20,777 nucleotides of DNA from CAYRVX01 sp964642165 (GTDB taxonomy: Bacteria; Planctomycetota; Phycisphaerae; SM23-33), in contig CAZXOC010000117.1 of NCBI GenBank assembly GCA_964642165.1, positions 1 to 20,777 of the forward strand, written 5' to 3'. Positions 1-6,664 of the stretch are shown here, piece by piece (position 1 is the first letter of the stretch; each line of letters starts with the position of its first letter). The notes beneath the pieces were generated by a model. The model was given only the letters and a program-made list of their open reading frames with translations. It was not told where the DNA came from and searched no databases. The position numbers and the translations under genes are program-made.

Positions 1-977
1 GGGGCGGCAACGGGCGGGTCCGCCTCGAGCGGTCGGTCGGCAACAACTGGGCCCGCACCGACGCCTACAAGGACAAGTGCGACGGCGTGTTCGTGTCAGG
101 CTTCCGCAGCGTGAAGGCAGCCCCGAAGACGACGCCCGTCGAGCTGGCCGCCACCCTGTGGACCGACACGCCGCACGATCGTGTTTCCCGGGCGGCGGCG
201 GCCGTGCGACCCCTCGAGCCGCTGCCGCCGGGTTGGAAGGGGCAAATCATCGACGACCCGCGCAGACCGGGCACGCGCCACGTTACGGTCGCGAACCTCT
301 TCGGGCGGGAGACGTCGGCCACGATCGACGTCTCGATGCCGGAGGGGGCCGCCGTGCTGTCCCCCGGCACGACGGTGACCGGCCGGACCGGCCGGATGTG
401 CCTCCACCTGAAGGCCCTCGAGACGTTCGGCGAGTCGGGGGAGGTCTATGCCGAAGTCCTCGACGGCGGCGCGGTGGTCGCCCGGCGCGTGACGGCCGCG
501 CGCTACGTCTTCCGGTCCGCCGACGGCAAGCCGGCGCGCCTGGCGCTGCGGTACACCCGGCGGGCGGCGGAAACGCTTATCTGGACCGACGTCGGCAGCG
601 GCAAACGGCGACCGGTCAAGGCGGCGGGTGACGTGCCGCGGTTCGTCGTGGACCTCAACGGGCCGGGTCGCCTCGATATCCAGCGCCCTGCCGCCGATCA
701 CGTCGGGCCGGCCGTCGAGATCGCCGACATCCGCGTGCGCAACGGAGACTCGGTCCGCGTTGAGGTGAAGGCCGCCGACCAGAGCGGCATCGCCGGCATC
801 GACCTGTTCTGCAGCGGGCAGTCGCTGGGCGCCCGTGCGTCGCCGCCGTATGTCTGGATCCATCGCCCCGGCAAGGGCAGCCACACGTACCATGCCGTGG
901 CGACCGACGCGGCGGCCCGGGCCAACCGGCGATCCTCGTTCCGGCGGACGGTGGACGTCGGCGGTACCGACCGATAG
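1..977 (+). CDS. C-terminal part of a large exported protein with Ig-like domain (5' end outside window)
   Basis: The reading frame is open from base 3 to the TAG at 975-977, giving 324 residues with the start missing. An internal GTG at 87 is unlikely to be the real start, because the frame upstream of it reads as ordinary protein. The first 200 or so residues look like a beta-rich module, with alternating hydrophobic strands and many Asp, Gly and Val; I cannot assign them to an enzyme family. The last 85 residues resemble a bacterial Ig-like fold of the kind attached to secreted glycan-acting enzymes, with strands such as VRVEVKAADQSGIAG and a closing YHAVATDAAARAN. The next gene starts 11 bases after the stop, on the same strand, so the two are probably co-transcribed. 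An extracellular or cell-surface role is inferred from composition and neighbour. The catalytic part, if there is one, lies upstream of the window. Confidence 0.75.
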   Translation, partial: GGNGRVRLERSVGNNWARTDAYKDKCDGVFVSGFRSVKAAPKTTPVELAATLWTDTPHDRVSRAAAAVRPLEPLPPGWKGQIIDDPRRPGTRHVTVANLFGRETSATIDVSMPEGAAVLSPGTTVTGRTGRMCLHLKALETFGESGEVYAEVLDGGAVVARRVTAARYVFRSADGKPARLALRYTRRAAETLIWTDVGSGKRRPVKAAGDVPRFVVDLNGPGRLDIQRPAADHVGPAVEIADIRVRNGDSVRVEVKAADQSGIAGIDLFCSGQSLGARASPPYVWIHRPGKGSHTYHAVATDAAARANRRSSFRRTVDVGGTDR

Positions 978-988
978 GGAGCCCAACG

Positions 989-2818
989 ATGGCAGGCACG
1001 TGTTCTGATCTCATGCGGACGGCAACGGCGTGCGTCGCAATGGCCCTCGCTTCGCTAGCGCCCTTGGCCGCCGATGCCCCGAAGGCGCCGTCTCCGTCGG
1101 CCCGGCCGGCGTGGTGGAAAGCCGAGACCGCGCTCTCCGAAAAGGGCACTCTGTCGCTCTCGGACAAGGCGTGGTGGGCCAAGGCCCGGGCGCTCGAGCC
1201 GGGTAAGCACACGATGCTGCGCAGTGCCCTGGCCGGCGGGGGCCGTATGCTCGTCCGGCGCGAGCGATCGAGCGCCAAGAGCAAGGCCCCGGACCGGCTC
1301 GTCTGGGTGATCGATGACGACGGCGACATGCCCGACGGCGCCGCCGACGGCGACACCGACAGCGATTGCTACGTGGTCGATTACGGCGCCGACGGCACGG
1401 TGGACCGCATGGTCGATTACCTCGACAACGACGGTGACGACGACCCCGACGAGATGGAAATCCGCTACTTCCACAAGGGCCAACTGCGGATCGCCTGGTT
1501 CGGCTTCGACCTGGACGACGACGGCAAGATGTGGAGCCTCGCCGATTACCAGTACGATCACAACTTCTTCCGAAGCGACCCGTACGGCGACAGCATGATC
1601 TGCGCAGGCAAGTACGATCCCGAGCGTCGGCGGTGGACGCCCATCAGTGAGTGCCCCTTCGCCTTCTACGACACGGACGGCGACGGATTCTCGGAGGCCG
1701 TGGTGCGCGCCAGCGCCGTGCCGTTGGACTTCGACCCGAACACCGAGCGCGACCCGGGCAACTCGCTGTTCCGCGCCGCGCAGCCGTTCCAACCGCGCAT
1801 GCGCAAGATCGGCGTGGTCAACGTCCGTTACAGCATCGACCTCGACAACCTGAGCGGCAAGGCGCGGCCGCTGCACTACGACCTGGGGCTCAACATGATC
1901 GGGCGGCTGCCGTACACGTTCAAGGGCATGGAGCACACGAACCCGCTCCGCCGGCCGCCCGAAACGGTGGTCTGCGTGCCGCACAGCGCGGCGCGTCGCA
2001 TGGCCGAGACGTACCCCGCCGAGGCGACCGGCTTTTCCTGGCGCGAGTATGCGGACGACACGGTGACGCTCGGCTTCGGCCCGCGCGCCGACAAGGACCG
2101 CCGGTGGGAGGGCGTGTTCTGGATCTGGCGTCGCCGCATCATGCACAACACGGGTGGCCCGACGCAGACGTGGAACATGCGCCGCGAGTACCGGCCTGCG
2201 GCGTCGACCAAACGCGAATTCTACTTCGCGCGCGCCGACCGGCGGATCCATCTGAAGGGTGCCGTCGAGGGCTGGCTTCGCGTCGGCCACCTGGGCGGCG
2301 GCAAGGCCTGGGGTGAGATCCGCATGTTCGACACCGACGCCGACGGCTACTTCGACCGGTGGGAAACCTACCGCGACGGCTCGCCGACGCCCGTCCGCGT
2401 CGCCACGGTCCGCGACGCCGGCGTCCGGGACCTCCCGACCGACTGGACCAAGCTGGGCCGCCTCTACACCACCAAACTCCTGCCGGAAGCCCTGCGGGCC
2501 GGCCGCGAGATCATCGACGCGATGCGCCGGATGCTGCCCGACCATTCGACCCCCGCATGCTTCCGGAAGGCCCTCGCCGACGCCGAGGATGACTCCGAGA
2601 GACAGTACGTCCTGGGCCTGGTGCGCGAGGACCTGTACCTTGCGCTCCTCCGGCACCTTCGCGCCGCAGCGCCGAAGGGCGCGGACCGCGACGGATCGAA
2701 GACGTGGAACCTTGCCGCGCGGCTGTCGCGGCTCGACGCCGCCTATGCCGAAGGGCGATACGGCGAGGCCGCGCGGATGCTCGCCTACCTCCGTCAGAAC
2801 CTGGGCCCCGTCCGGTGA
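989..2818 (+). CDS. Secreted protein with repeated DxDxDG acidic loops, function unknown
   Basis: This is a 609-residue protein. ATG 989 follows GGGAG at 977-981, which overlaps the upstream stop codon, so translation of the pair is probably linked. Residues 1-30 form a signal peptide (hydrophobic stretch ACVAMALASLAPLAADA). Residues 108-153 are very rich in Asp and Gly, and further loops of DxDxDG type sit at 174-179 (DLDDDG), 228-233 (DTDGDG) and 448-453 (DTDADG). Such loops bind calcium in EF-hand, dockerin and thrombospondin type-3 repeats. Here they are spaced through a beta-rich body with many Trp and Tyr, which fits an extracellular carbohydrate-related or scaffold protein. The last 110 residues are helical and highly charged. 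I do not recognise a named family. Alternatives are a distant polysaccharide lyase or a calcium-stabilised binding protein. Confidence 0.85.
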   Translation: MAGTCSDLMRTATACVAMALASLAPLAADAPKAPSPSARPAWWKAETALSEKGTLSLSDKAWWAKARALEPGKHTMLRSALAGGGRMLVRRERSSAKSKAPDRLVWVIDDDGDMPDGAADGDTDSDCYVVDYGADGTVDRMVDYLDNDGDDDPDEMEIRYFHKGQLRIAWFGFDLDDDGKMWSLADYQYDHNFFRSDPYGDSMICAGKYDPERRRWTPISECPFAFYDTDGDGFSEAVVRASAVPLDFDPNTERDPGNSLFRAAQPFQPRMRKIGVVNVRYSIDLDNLSGKARPLHYDLGLNMIGRLPYTFKGMEHTNPLRRPPETVVCVPHSAARRMAETYPAEATGFSWREYADDTVTLGFGPRADKDRRWEGVFWIWRRRIMHNTGGPTQTWNMRREYRPAASTKREFYFARADRRIHLKGAVEGWLRVGHLGGGKAWGEIRMFDTDADGYFDRWETYRDGSPTPVRVATVRDAGVRDLPTDWTKLGRLYTTKLLPEALRAGREIIDAMRRMLPDHSTPACFRKALADAEDDSERQYVLGLVREDLYLALLRHLRAAAPKGADRDGSKTWNLAARLSRLDAAYAEGRYGEAARMLAYLRQNLGPVR

Positions 2819-2846
2819 GTTGTGGCGAGTTGGCAACCCCTGTCAA

Positions 2847-2868
2847 GCCCTTCGACTTCGCTCAGGGC
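2847..2868. repeat. Short hairpin repeat next to the tRNA 3' end
   Basis: A 5-bp stem GCCCT (2847-2851) and AGGGC (2864-2868) encloses a 12-base loop containing CGACTTCG. The element ends two bases before the tRNA 3' end. From memory, close variants of the core TTCGACTTCGCTCAGG occur as dispersed repeats in many environmental bacterial genomes, so a REP-like element is likely. On the minus strand it lies directly downstream of the tRNA and could also help terminate or process the transcript. No T-run follows. Confidence 0.5.
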
Positions 2869-2869
2869 A

Positions 2870-2941
2870 AGCCAGCGGAGGGAATCGAACCCACAACCAC
2901 CGCTTTACAAAAGCGGTGCTCTACCGTTGAGCTACGCTGGC
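2870..2941 (-). tRNA. tRNA-Thr (anticodon TGT)
   Basis: The minus strand folds into a full cloverleaf of 72 bases including the discriminator. The acceptor stem GCCAGCG/CGCTGGC pairs over 7 bp. The D stem GCTC/GAGC encloses AACGGTA. The anticodon stem CCGCT/AGCGG encloses TTTGTAA, placing TGT at positions 34-36, which reads ACA (Thr). The variable loop is TGGTT and the T loop is TTCGATT. The first acceptor pairs G1-C72 and C2-G71, with G35 and U36, fit threonine identity. Two oddities: the T stem GTGGG/CCCTC has a U-U mismatch at 50-64, and no CCA is encoded (the discriminator is T, followed by TGCC). CCA must therefore be added enzymatically. A functional tRNA is likely, since all other stems are perfect. 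Confidence 0.93.
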
Positions 2942-2976
2942 ATGGCCTGGCGCGATGGATCGCCGACCATGGTGAC

Positions 2977-3006
2977 AGAATACCACCATGCGGCGGTGAT
3001 TGGCAG
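2977..3006 (-). promoter_or_regulatory. Possible tRNA-Thr promoter with inverted repeat around the -10
   Basis: On the minus strand CTGCCA (3001-3006) and TATTCT (2977-2982) are 18 bases apart, placing transcription start roughly 30 bases before the tRNA. The -10 lies between the arms of a 7-bp inverted repeat, CATGGTG (2968-2974) and CACCATG (2984-2990). The match to a sigma-70 promoter is only moderate. Confidence 0.35.
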
Positions 3007-3058
3007 TGGATTCGGCCCGACGCCCCCTTCCGCGCGATGCCCCGCGGTCCGCGGGCGG

Positions 3059-3286
3059 TCAGGTGCTCTCGGGGGCCGGCTCCTGCGGGCCCTGCCCCAA
3101 GGCGTCCGTGATCACCATCGTGAGGTACATGCAGCGGAAGCTGTGGCAGTGGCGGCTGCGGAAGACGTCGGTCTGCTTGCGACAGCCGAAGCCCTCGGGG
3201 CCCTTGCGATCCTTGCGGATGAGCCGATCCCGGAACGTGTCGCACCGTCCCAGGAACGGACAGTCACGCAGCGCCTCGTGGTCCAT
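3059..3286 (-). CDS. Small Cys-rich protein, 75 residues, unknown function
   Basis: ATG at 3286 is preceded by GGAGGG with a 7-base spacer. An in-frame GTG at 3310 would add 8 residues but places the ribosome site inside the gene, so the ATG is preferred. A strong promoter lies just upstream (see 3320-3348). The protein has Cys at about residues 9, 15, 34, 46 and 51. Two occur as DCPFLGRC and two near HCHSFRC, a spacing that could bind zinc or an iron-sulfur cluster. There is no signal peptide or membrane segment. It is very basic in the middle (DRLIRKDRKGPEGFGCRKQ) and has an acidic, Pro-rich tail. I do not recognise a family. The promoter, good start site and Cys pattern argue for a real gene; a DNA- or RNA-binding role is only a guess. 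Confidence 0.7.
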   Translation of the reverse strand: MDHEALRDCPFLGRCDTFRDRLIRKDRKGPEGFGCRKQTDVFRSRHCHSFRCMYLTMVITDALGQGPQEPAPEST

Positions 3287-3319
3287 CCTGATACCCTCCA
3301 AGTATCCCACTCATCCTTA

Positions 3320-3348
3320 ATTATCGCATATAAACGGCCTGAAGTCAA
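3320..3348 (-). promoter_or_regulatory. Sigma-70-type promoter of the 75-residue Cys-rich gene
   Basis: On the minus strand TTGACT (3343-3348) and GATAAT (3320-3325) are separated by exactly 17 bases, close to the housekeeping consensus and set in an AT-rich island within very GC-rich DNA. The expected start near 3312 gives a leader of about 25 bases that includes the GGAGGG ribosome site. Confidence 0.65.
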
Positions 3349-3403
3349 GCGGCGCGCGCCGCGCCCGGGCGCGGGGGGGGGCGCGGAGGGGGAAGGAAGG
3401 GAA

Positions 3404-3425
3404 CCCAGGCACTGCTGTGCCTGGG
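3404..3425 (-). terminator. Hairpin terminator downstream of the alcohol dehydrogenase gene
   Basis: A perfect 9-bp stem, CCCAGGCAC (3404-3412) and GTGCCTGGG (3417-3425), has a 4-base loop. On the minus strand it is followed by the pyrimidine-rich run TTCCCTTCCTTCCCCC, and it sits 68 bases after the stop codon at 3493. That is the layout of an intrinsic terminator, although the tail is not a pure T-run. It could also be a dispersed hairpin repeat of the host genome. A 16-bp perfect palindrome, CCGCGCCCGGGCGCGG, lies at 3359-3374. Confidence 0.55.
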
Positions 3426-3492
3426 CTTCGCGGGGGGCGATCGCGCGGTCGATGGGGTGTCCCCGGGGCGCGCCGCGCGCGGTGCGCGGGCG

Positions 3493-4599
3493 TCAGGGGT
3501 GGATGATGATCTTGTTGCGGTCCGGTCGCGCCATCGTCTCGATGGCCTCGTGAATGCCCGTCAGCGGGTAGCGGTGGGTGATGATTCCCTCCGGGTCGAC
3601 CTTCCCGGTGGCCATCAGCTTGACGGCGTGCTGCATGGCCAGCGGCGTGGTGCCGAAGCTGGCGTCCATGCGGGCCTCAAGGAAGTGCGTCAGCCCGCCG
3701 TCCAGCTCGAACGTCTCGTGCGTCGTGATGCCGAAGACGTTCCATCGCGTGCCGCGCCGCAGCAGCGAGACCATCAGCCGGACCGCCTCGATGGGCCCGG
3801 CCGCCTCCAGCACGAGGTCCGGGCCCTCGGGCAGGGCCTCGTAGACGGCCTGGCTCGCGTCGCACTCGGCGGGGTTGACGGTGTGGGTCGCGCCGAGGCG
3901 CCGGGCGAGGGCGAGGGCGTGCGGGGAGGTGTCGACGGCGACGAGCCGCCCGGCCCCGGCGGCGCGGGCGACCATGAGGCACAGCATGCCGATGCTGCCG
4001 ACGCCGATGACGACCACGTCGTCGGCGACGCGGCACTGGCTGTACTGGATCATGCCCTTCCACGCGCCGGACAGCGGCTCGGTCAGCGCCGCGGCGTCGA
4101 AGGAGACGTCCGCCGGCTTGCGAAAGCAGCACTTCTCCTGCGTGACCATGTACTCGGCGAAGGCGCCGGGCCAGGTCTGCGGCGGGCCGTCGCCCCCGGT
4201 CGTGAAGGACTCCGCGCAGTAGTGCGTCTGGCCGACGCGGCAGTGCTCGCAGAAGCCGCAGTACCCGCTCGGCTGGACGATCACCTCGTCGCCGACGGCG
4301 AAGTGCGCCGCGCCGGGCCCGAGGGCCGCCACCACGCCCGACGGCTCGTGACCGCAGATCTGCGGGAACGTCACGTTGCGGCGGATGCCCTTGATGGCCT
4401 TGTAGTCCGTCGCGCAAATGCCGCACGAGGCGATCTTCACCAGCACCGTGCCCGTCTCCGTGGGCACGGGGCGGGGCACCTCCTCCAGGCGCAGGTCGTC
4501 GACGTCGTGCAGCACGGCGGCCTGCATCGTCTCGGACGAGTCGGTCTCGAAGAACGGCCGGCAGCGCTCCTCGGCGGTGGGGATGATCTTGCAGGACAT
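3493..4599 (-). CDS. Zinc-dependent medium-chain alcohol/polyol dehydrogenase
   Basis: 368 residues. ATG at 4599 has GAGAGAGG upstream. The frame stays open far beyond it, but only from this point does the protein match the MDR (medium-chain dehydrogenase/reductase) family. Catalytic zinc ligands are C59, H84-E85 and E174. The structural zinc site is C114, C117, C120 and C128. The Rossmann motif GVGSIG is at 199-204, and an acidic D223 at the end of the next strand points to NAD over NADP. The length is slightly above the usual 340-350 because of a 24-residue N-terminal extension. It resembles the sorbitol/threonine dehydrogenase branch and would oxidise a sugar alcohol or secondary alcohol in the cytoplasm; the substrate cannot be read from sequence. 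It is divergent from the GH130-SDR pair with overlapping promoters, so co-regulation in one sugar pathway is likely. Confidence 0.93.
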   Translation of the reverse strand: MSCKIIPTAEERCRPFFETDSSETMQAAVLHDVDDLRLEEVPRPVPTETGTVLVKIASCGICATDYKAIKGIRRNVTFPQICGHEPSGVVAALGPGAAHFAVGDEVIVQPSGYCGFCEHCRVGQTHYCAESFTTGGDGPPQTWPGAFAEYMVTQEKCCFRKPADVSFDAAALTEPLSGAWKGMIQYSQCRVADDVVVIGVGSIGMLCLMVARAAGAGRLVAVDTSPHALALARRLGATHTVNPAECDASQAVYEALPEGPDLVLEAAGPIEAVRLMVSLLRRGTRWNVFGITTHETFELDGGLTHFLEARMDASFGTTPLAMQHAVKLMATGKVDPEGIITHRYPLTGIHEAIETMARPDRNKIIIHP

Positions 4600-4629
4600 C
4601 GTGTGGGTCCTCTCTCCGGAAGAAGCCGA

Positions 4630-4653
4630 CCCCCGGCTGCCTCGGGCCGGGGG
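4630..4653 (-). promoter_or_regulatory. GC-rich hairpin in the dehydrogenase leader
   Basis: A perfect 8-bp inverted repeat, CCCCCGGC (4630-4637) and GCCGGGGG (4646-4653), has an 8-base loop. It lies between the predicted start of the minus-strand transcript near 4702 and the ribosome site. In the leader RNA it would form a stable stem about 30 bases before the start codon. It could be a protein binding site, an attenuator or only a stabilising 5' stem. No T-run follows it on the minus strand. Confidence 0.5.
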
Positions 4654-4683
4654 CTCTGCGCCAGGACACCGCGCGCGGCGTCT

Positions 4684-4711
4684 TTGCATCGCCCGCACGC
4701 GACCATAGAAT
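4684..4711 (+). promoter_or_regulatory. Promoter of the GH130-SDR operon
   Basis: TTGCAT (4684-4689) and TAGAAT (4706-4711) are 16 bases apart and would start transcription near 4718, about 65 bases before the GTG start. The -10 overlaps the -10 of the opposite promoter inside the palindrome TAGAATCTA (4706-4714). Confidence 0.5.
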
Positions 4712-4737
4712 CTACGTCCTCGAACGATGCCCGTCAA
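4709..4737 (-). promoter_or_regulatory. Promoter of the alcohol dehydrogenase gene
   Basis: On the minus strand TTGACG (4732-4737) and TAGATT (4709-4714) have a 17-base spacer. The predicted start near 4702 gives a leader of about 100 bases containing the hairpin at 4630-4653. The -10 shares bases with the divergent promoter, so both cannot be occupied by polymerase at once. Confidence 0.55.
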
Positions 4738-4782
4738 CGCGAGGCGGCATGCCTCCGCGCGGCCGAAGGAAGGAGACGCTCC

Positions 4783-5772
4783 GTGGCAGACGCTCAGACG
4801 ATCGTCGGCGGCCCCCTGCCGAACGTCCCGTGGGAGGACCGCCCGCGGGACAGCTCGCGCGTCATGTGGCGCTACAGCGCCAACCCGATCATCCCGCGCG
4901 ACCTGATCCCCTGCGCGAACAGCATTTTCAACAGCGCGGCCGTGGCGTATCGGGGGAAGTTCGCCGGCGTTTTCCGCGTGGACGACCGCCGGCGGGCCCT
5001 GCGCATCCACGTCGGGCGCAGCGACGACGGGATCGACTGGCGGATCGAGCCCGAGCCGATCCGGATGACCGGCGCGGCCCCCGAGGTCGCCGAGAGCGGC
5101 CACTACTACGACCCGCGCGTCGTGGAGATCGAGGGCAGGTACTACGTGACGTGGTGCAACGCCCACCACGGCCCGACGATCGGCGTGGCCTGGACGGAGG
5201 ACTTCGAGACGTTTCACCAGCTCGAGAACGCCTTCCTGCCGCCCAACCGCAACGGCGTGCTGTTTCCCCGGCGGATCGGGGGGAACTTCGCGATGCTCAG
5301 CCGCCCCAGCGACTGGGGCCACACGCCGTTCGGCGACATCTTCTACAGCGAGAGCCCGGACCTGGAGTTCTGGGGCCGGCACCGCTGGGTGATGGGCAGG
5401 AAGGGCGGGTGGCAATCGCTGAAGATCGGCGCCGGGCCCGTCCCCATCGAGACCACCGAGGGCTGGCTGCTGATCTACCACGGCGTGCTGCGGAGCTGCA
5501 ACGGGTACGTCTACTCGTGCGGGGCGGCGCTGCTGGACCTCGACGAGCCTTGGAAGGTCCGCTGGCGCTGCGGCGAGTACCTCCTGGGCCCGCAGACGCT
5601 CTACGAGTGCGTCGGGGACACGCCGAACGTGGTCTTCCCGTGCGCGGCGCTGGCCGATGCGCCGACCGGGCGCATCGCCGTCTACTACGGCGCGGCCGAC
5701 ACCGTCACGTGCCTGGCCTTCTGCCGCGTCGACGAGCTGATCCAGTACATCAGGGACCACAACGAGCGGTAG
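4783..5772 (+). CDS. GH130 family beta-mannoside phosphorylase or hydrolase
   Basis: 329 residues. The GTG start at 4783 follows AGGAG with 7 bases between; the upstream extension of this frame is antisense to the dehydrogenase gene. Family marks in order: NSIFNSAAV at 46-54; the HYYDPRV block at 107-113, whose D110 matches the catalytic aspartate; NRNGVLFPRR near 155-164; SRPSDWGH at 173-180; and KIGAGPVPI followed by GWLLIYHGV at 214-235. GH130 enzymes either phosphorolyse beta-mannosides to mannose 1-phosphate or, in some subfamilies, hydrolyse beta-1,2-mannosides. There is no signal peptide, so it acts in the cytoplasm on imported short sugars. The length is typical. An SDR gene follows after 88 bases, and a dehydrogenase is divergent. 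Phosphorylase versus hydrolase is unresolved. Confidence 0.9.
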   Translation: MADAQTIVGGPLPNVPWEDRPRDSSRVMWRYSANPIIPRDLIPCANSIFNSAAVAYRGKFAGVFRVDDRRRALRIHVGRSDDGIDWRIEPEPIRMTGAAPEVAESGHYYDPRVVEIEGRYYVTWCNAHHGPTIGVAWTEDFETFHQLENAFLPPNRNGVLFPRRIGGNFAMLSRPSDWGHTPFGDIFYSESPDLEFWGRHRWVMGRKGGWQSLKIGAGPVPIETTEGWLLIYHGVLRSCNGYVYSCGAALLDLDEPWKVRWRCGEYLLGPQTLYECVGDTPNVVFPCAALADAPTGRIAVYYGAADTVTCLAFCRVDELIQYIRDHNER

Positions 5773-5860
5773 CGCCTGCGCCGCACCGTCGCCGACAGCC
5801 GGCCGTGACAAACCAGGAGCTCGCAGCCGCGCACCCGCGGATTCGCCGAGGGCAACAGGC

Positions 5861-6664
5861 ATGGACGAAGAGCAGACCGTACCGCTTCCCCCCGAGGACC
5901 TGGTCCCGCCGATCCCCACGGTCGAGGAGTTCGCCGGCAGGGTCGCCCTCGTCACGGGCGGAACCGACGGGCTGGGCAAGCACTTGTGCGAGGCGCTGGT
6001 CGGCTTCGGGGCGCACGTGTTCTTCTGCGGCCGGCGCGAGGAGCTGGGCAGGAGGCTTCAGGCCGACTGGGGCGAGCGCGCCCACTTCGTCCGCTGCGAC
6101 GTCGCCGACGCCGCCGACGCCCGCGCGTTCGTCGGACAGGCCGGGGCGTTCCGCGGGCGCCTCGATTACCTGGTCAACAACGCCGCGATCGACCCGGCCA
6201 AGCCGTTCGAGCAGGTCGCCGTCGAGGAGTTCGACCGGGTCGTGGCCATCGACCTCCGCAGCCAGTTCGTCGTCACGCAGGCGGCGCTGCCGCACCTGGG
6301 ACGGGGCGAGGGCAAGGCGATCGTGAACGTCTGCACGACGAACTGCCTGCACGGCTGGCCCGGCGCGACGGCGTACAACGCGGCCAAGGCGGGCATCGTG
6401 GGCTTCTCGCGGTCGCTCGCCCGCGAGCTGGGCGAGCGGGGCATCCGCGTGAACGTGGTTTCGCCCGGTTGGATCATGACGCCCCGGCAGCTCGCCGAGA
6501 AGGTCGACGAGGCCGCCAAGCGCGACCTGATCGCCACCCAGTGCGTCAAGACGCTCCTGACCGCCCAGCACGTCACGCCGCTGACGTTGTTCCTGCTGTC
6601 CAGGGCGTCCCTCGGCCTCAGCGGCCAGAACGTCGTCGTCGACGGCGGGAAGTTCTTCTACTGA
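5861..6664 (+). CDS. Short-chain dehydrogenase/reductase (SDR), classical type
   Basis: 267 residues. ATG 5861 has a modest ribosome site (GAGGG about 9 bases upstream). The cofactor motif TGGTDGLG is at 32-39, NNAA at 106-109, and the catalytic YxxxK is Y172/K176. The residue 13 before the Tyr, where classical SDRs have the catalytic Ser, is T159, with another Thr beside it. The substitution is conservative but notable. The C-terminal LSGQNVVVDGG matches the usual SDR ending. It would oxidise or reduce a sugar or sugar acid with NAD(P). The first 24 residues are an acidic, Pro-rich extension ahead of the Rossmann fold. It is probably co-transcribed with the GH130 gene and would act on the sugar that enzyme releases. 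The substrate is not readable from sequence. Confidence 0.92.
   Translation: MDEEQTVPLPPEDLVPPIPTVEEFAGRVALVTGGTDGLGKHLCEALVGFGAHVFFCGRREELGRRLQADWGERAHFVRCDVADAADARAFVGQAGAFRGRLDYLVNNAAIDPAKPFEQVAVEEFDRVVAIDLRSQFVVTQAALPHLGRGEGKAIVNVCTTNCLHGWPGATAYNAAKAGIVGFSRSLARELGERGIRVNVVSPGWIMTPRQLAEKVDEAAKRDLIATQCVKTLLTAQHVTPLTLFLLSRASLGLSGQNVVVDGGKFFY

Noticed and set aside
1055..2836. 593-residue minus-strand frame opposite the DxDxDG protein
   Set aside because: It is the complement of GAC/GAT-rich codons (Val- and Asp-rich shadow) without domain, ribosome site or signal peptide.
3351..3490. GC-rich runs and palindromes as a possible replication or integration site
   Set aside because: There is no iteron set, DnaA-box cluster, integrase or flanking repeat; simple GC-rich intergenic DNA with a terminator explains it.
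3457..4782. Long plus-strand upstream extension of the GH130 reading frame
   Set aside because: It is antisense to the dehydrogenase gene, which has complete family motifs; GTG 4783 has its own ribosome site and the protein matches GH130 only from there.
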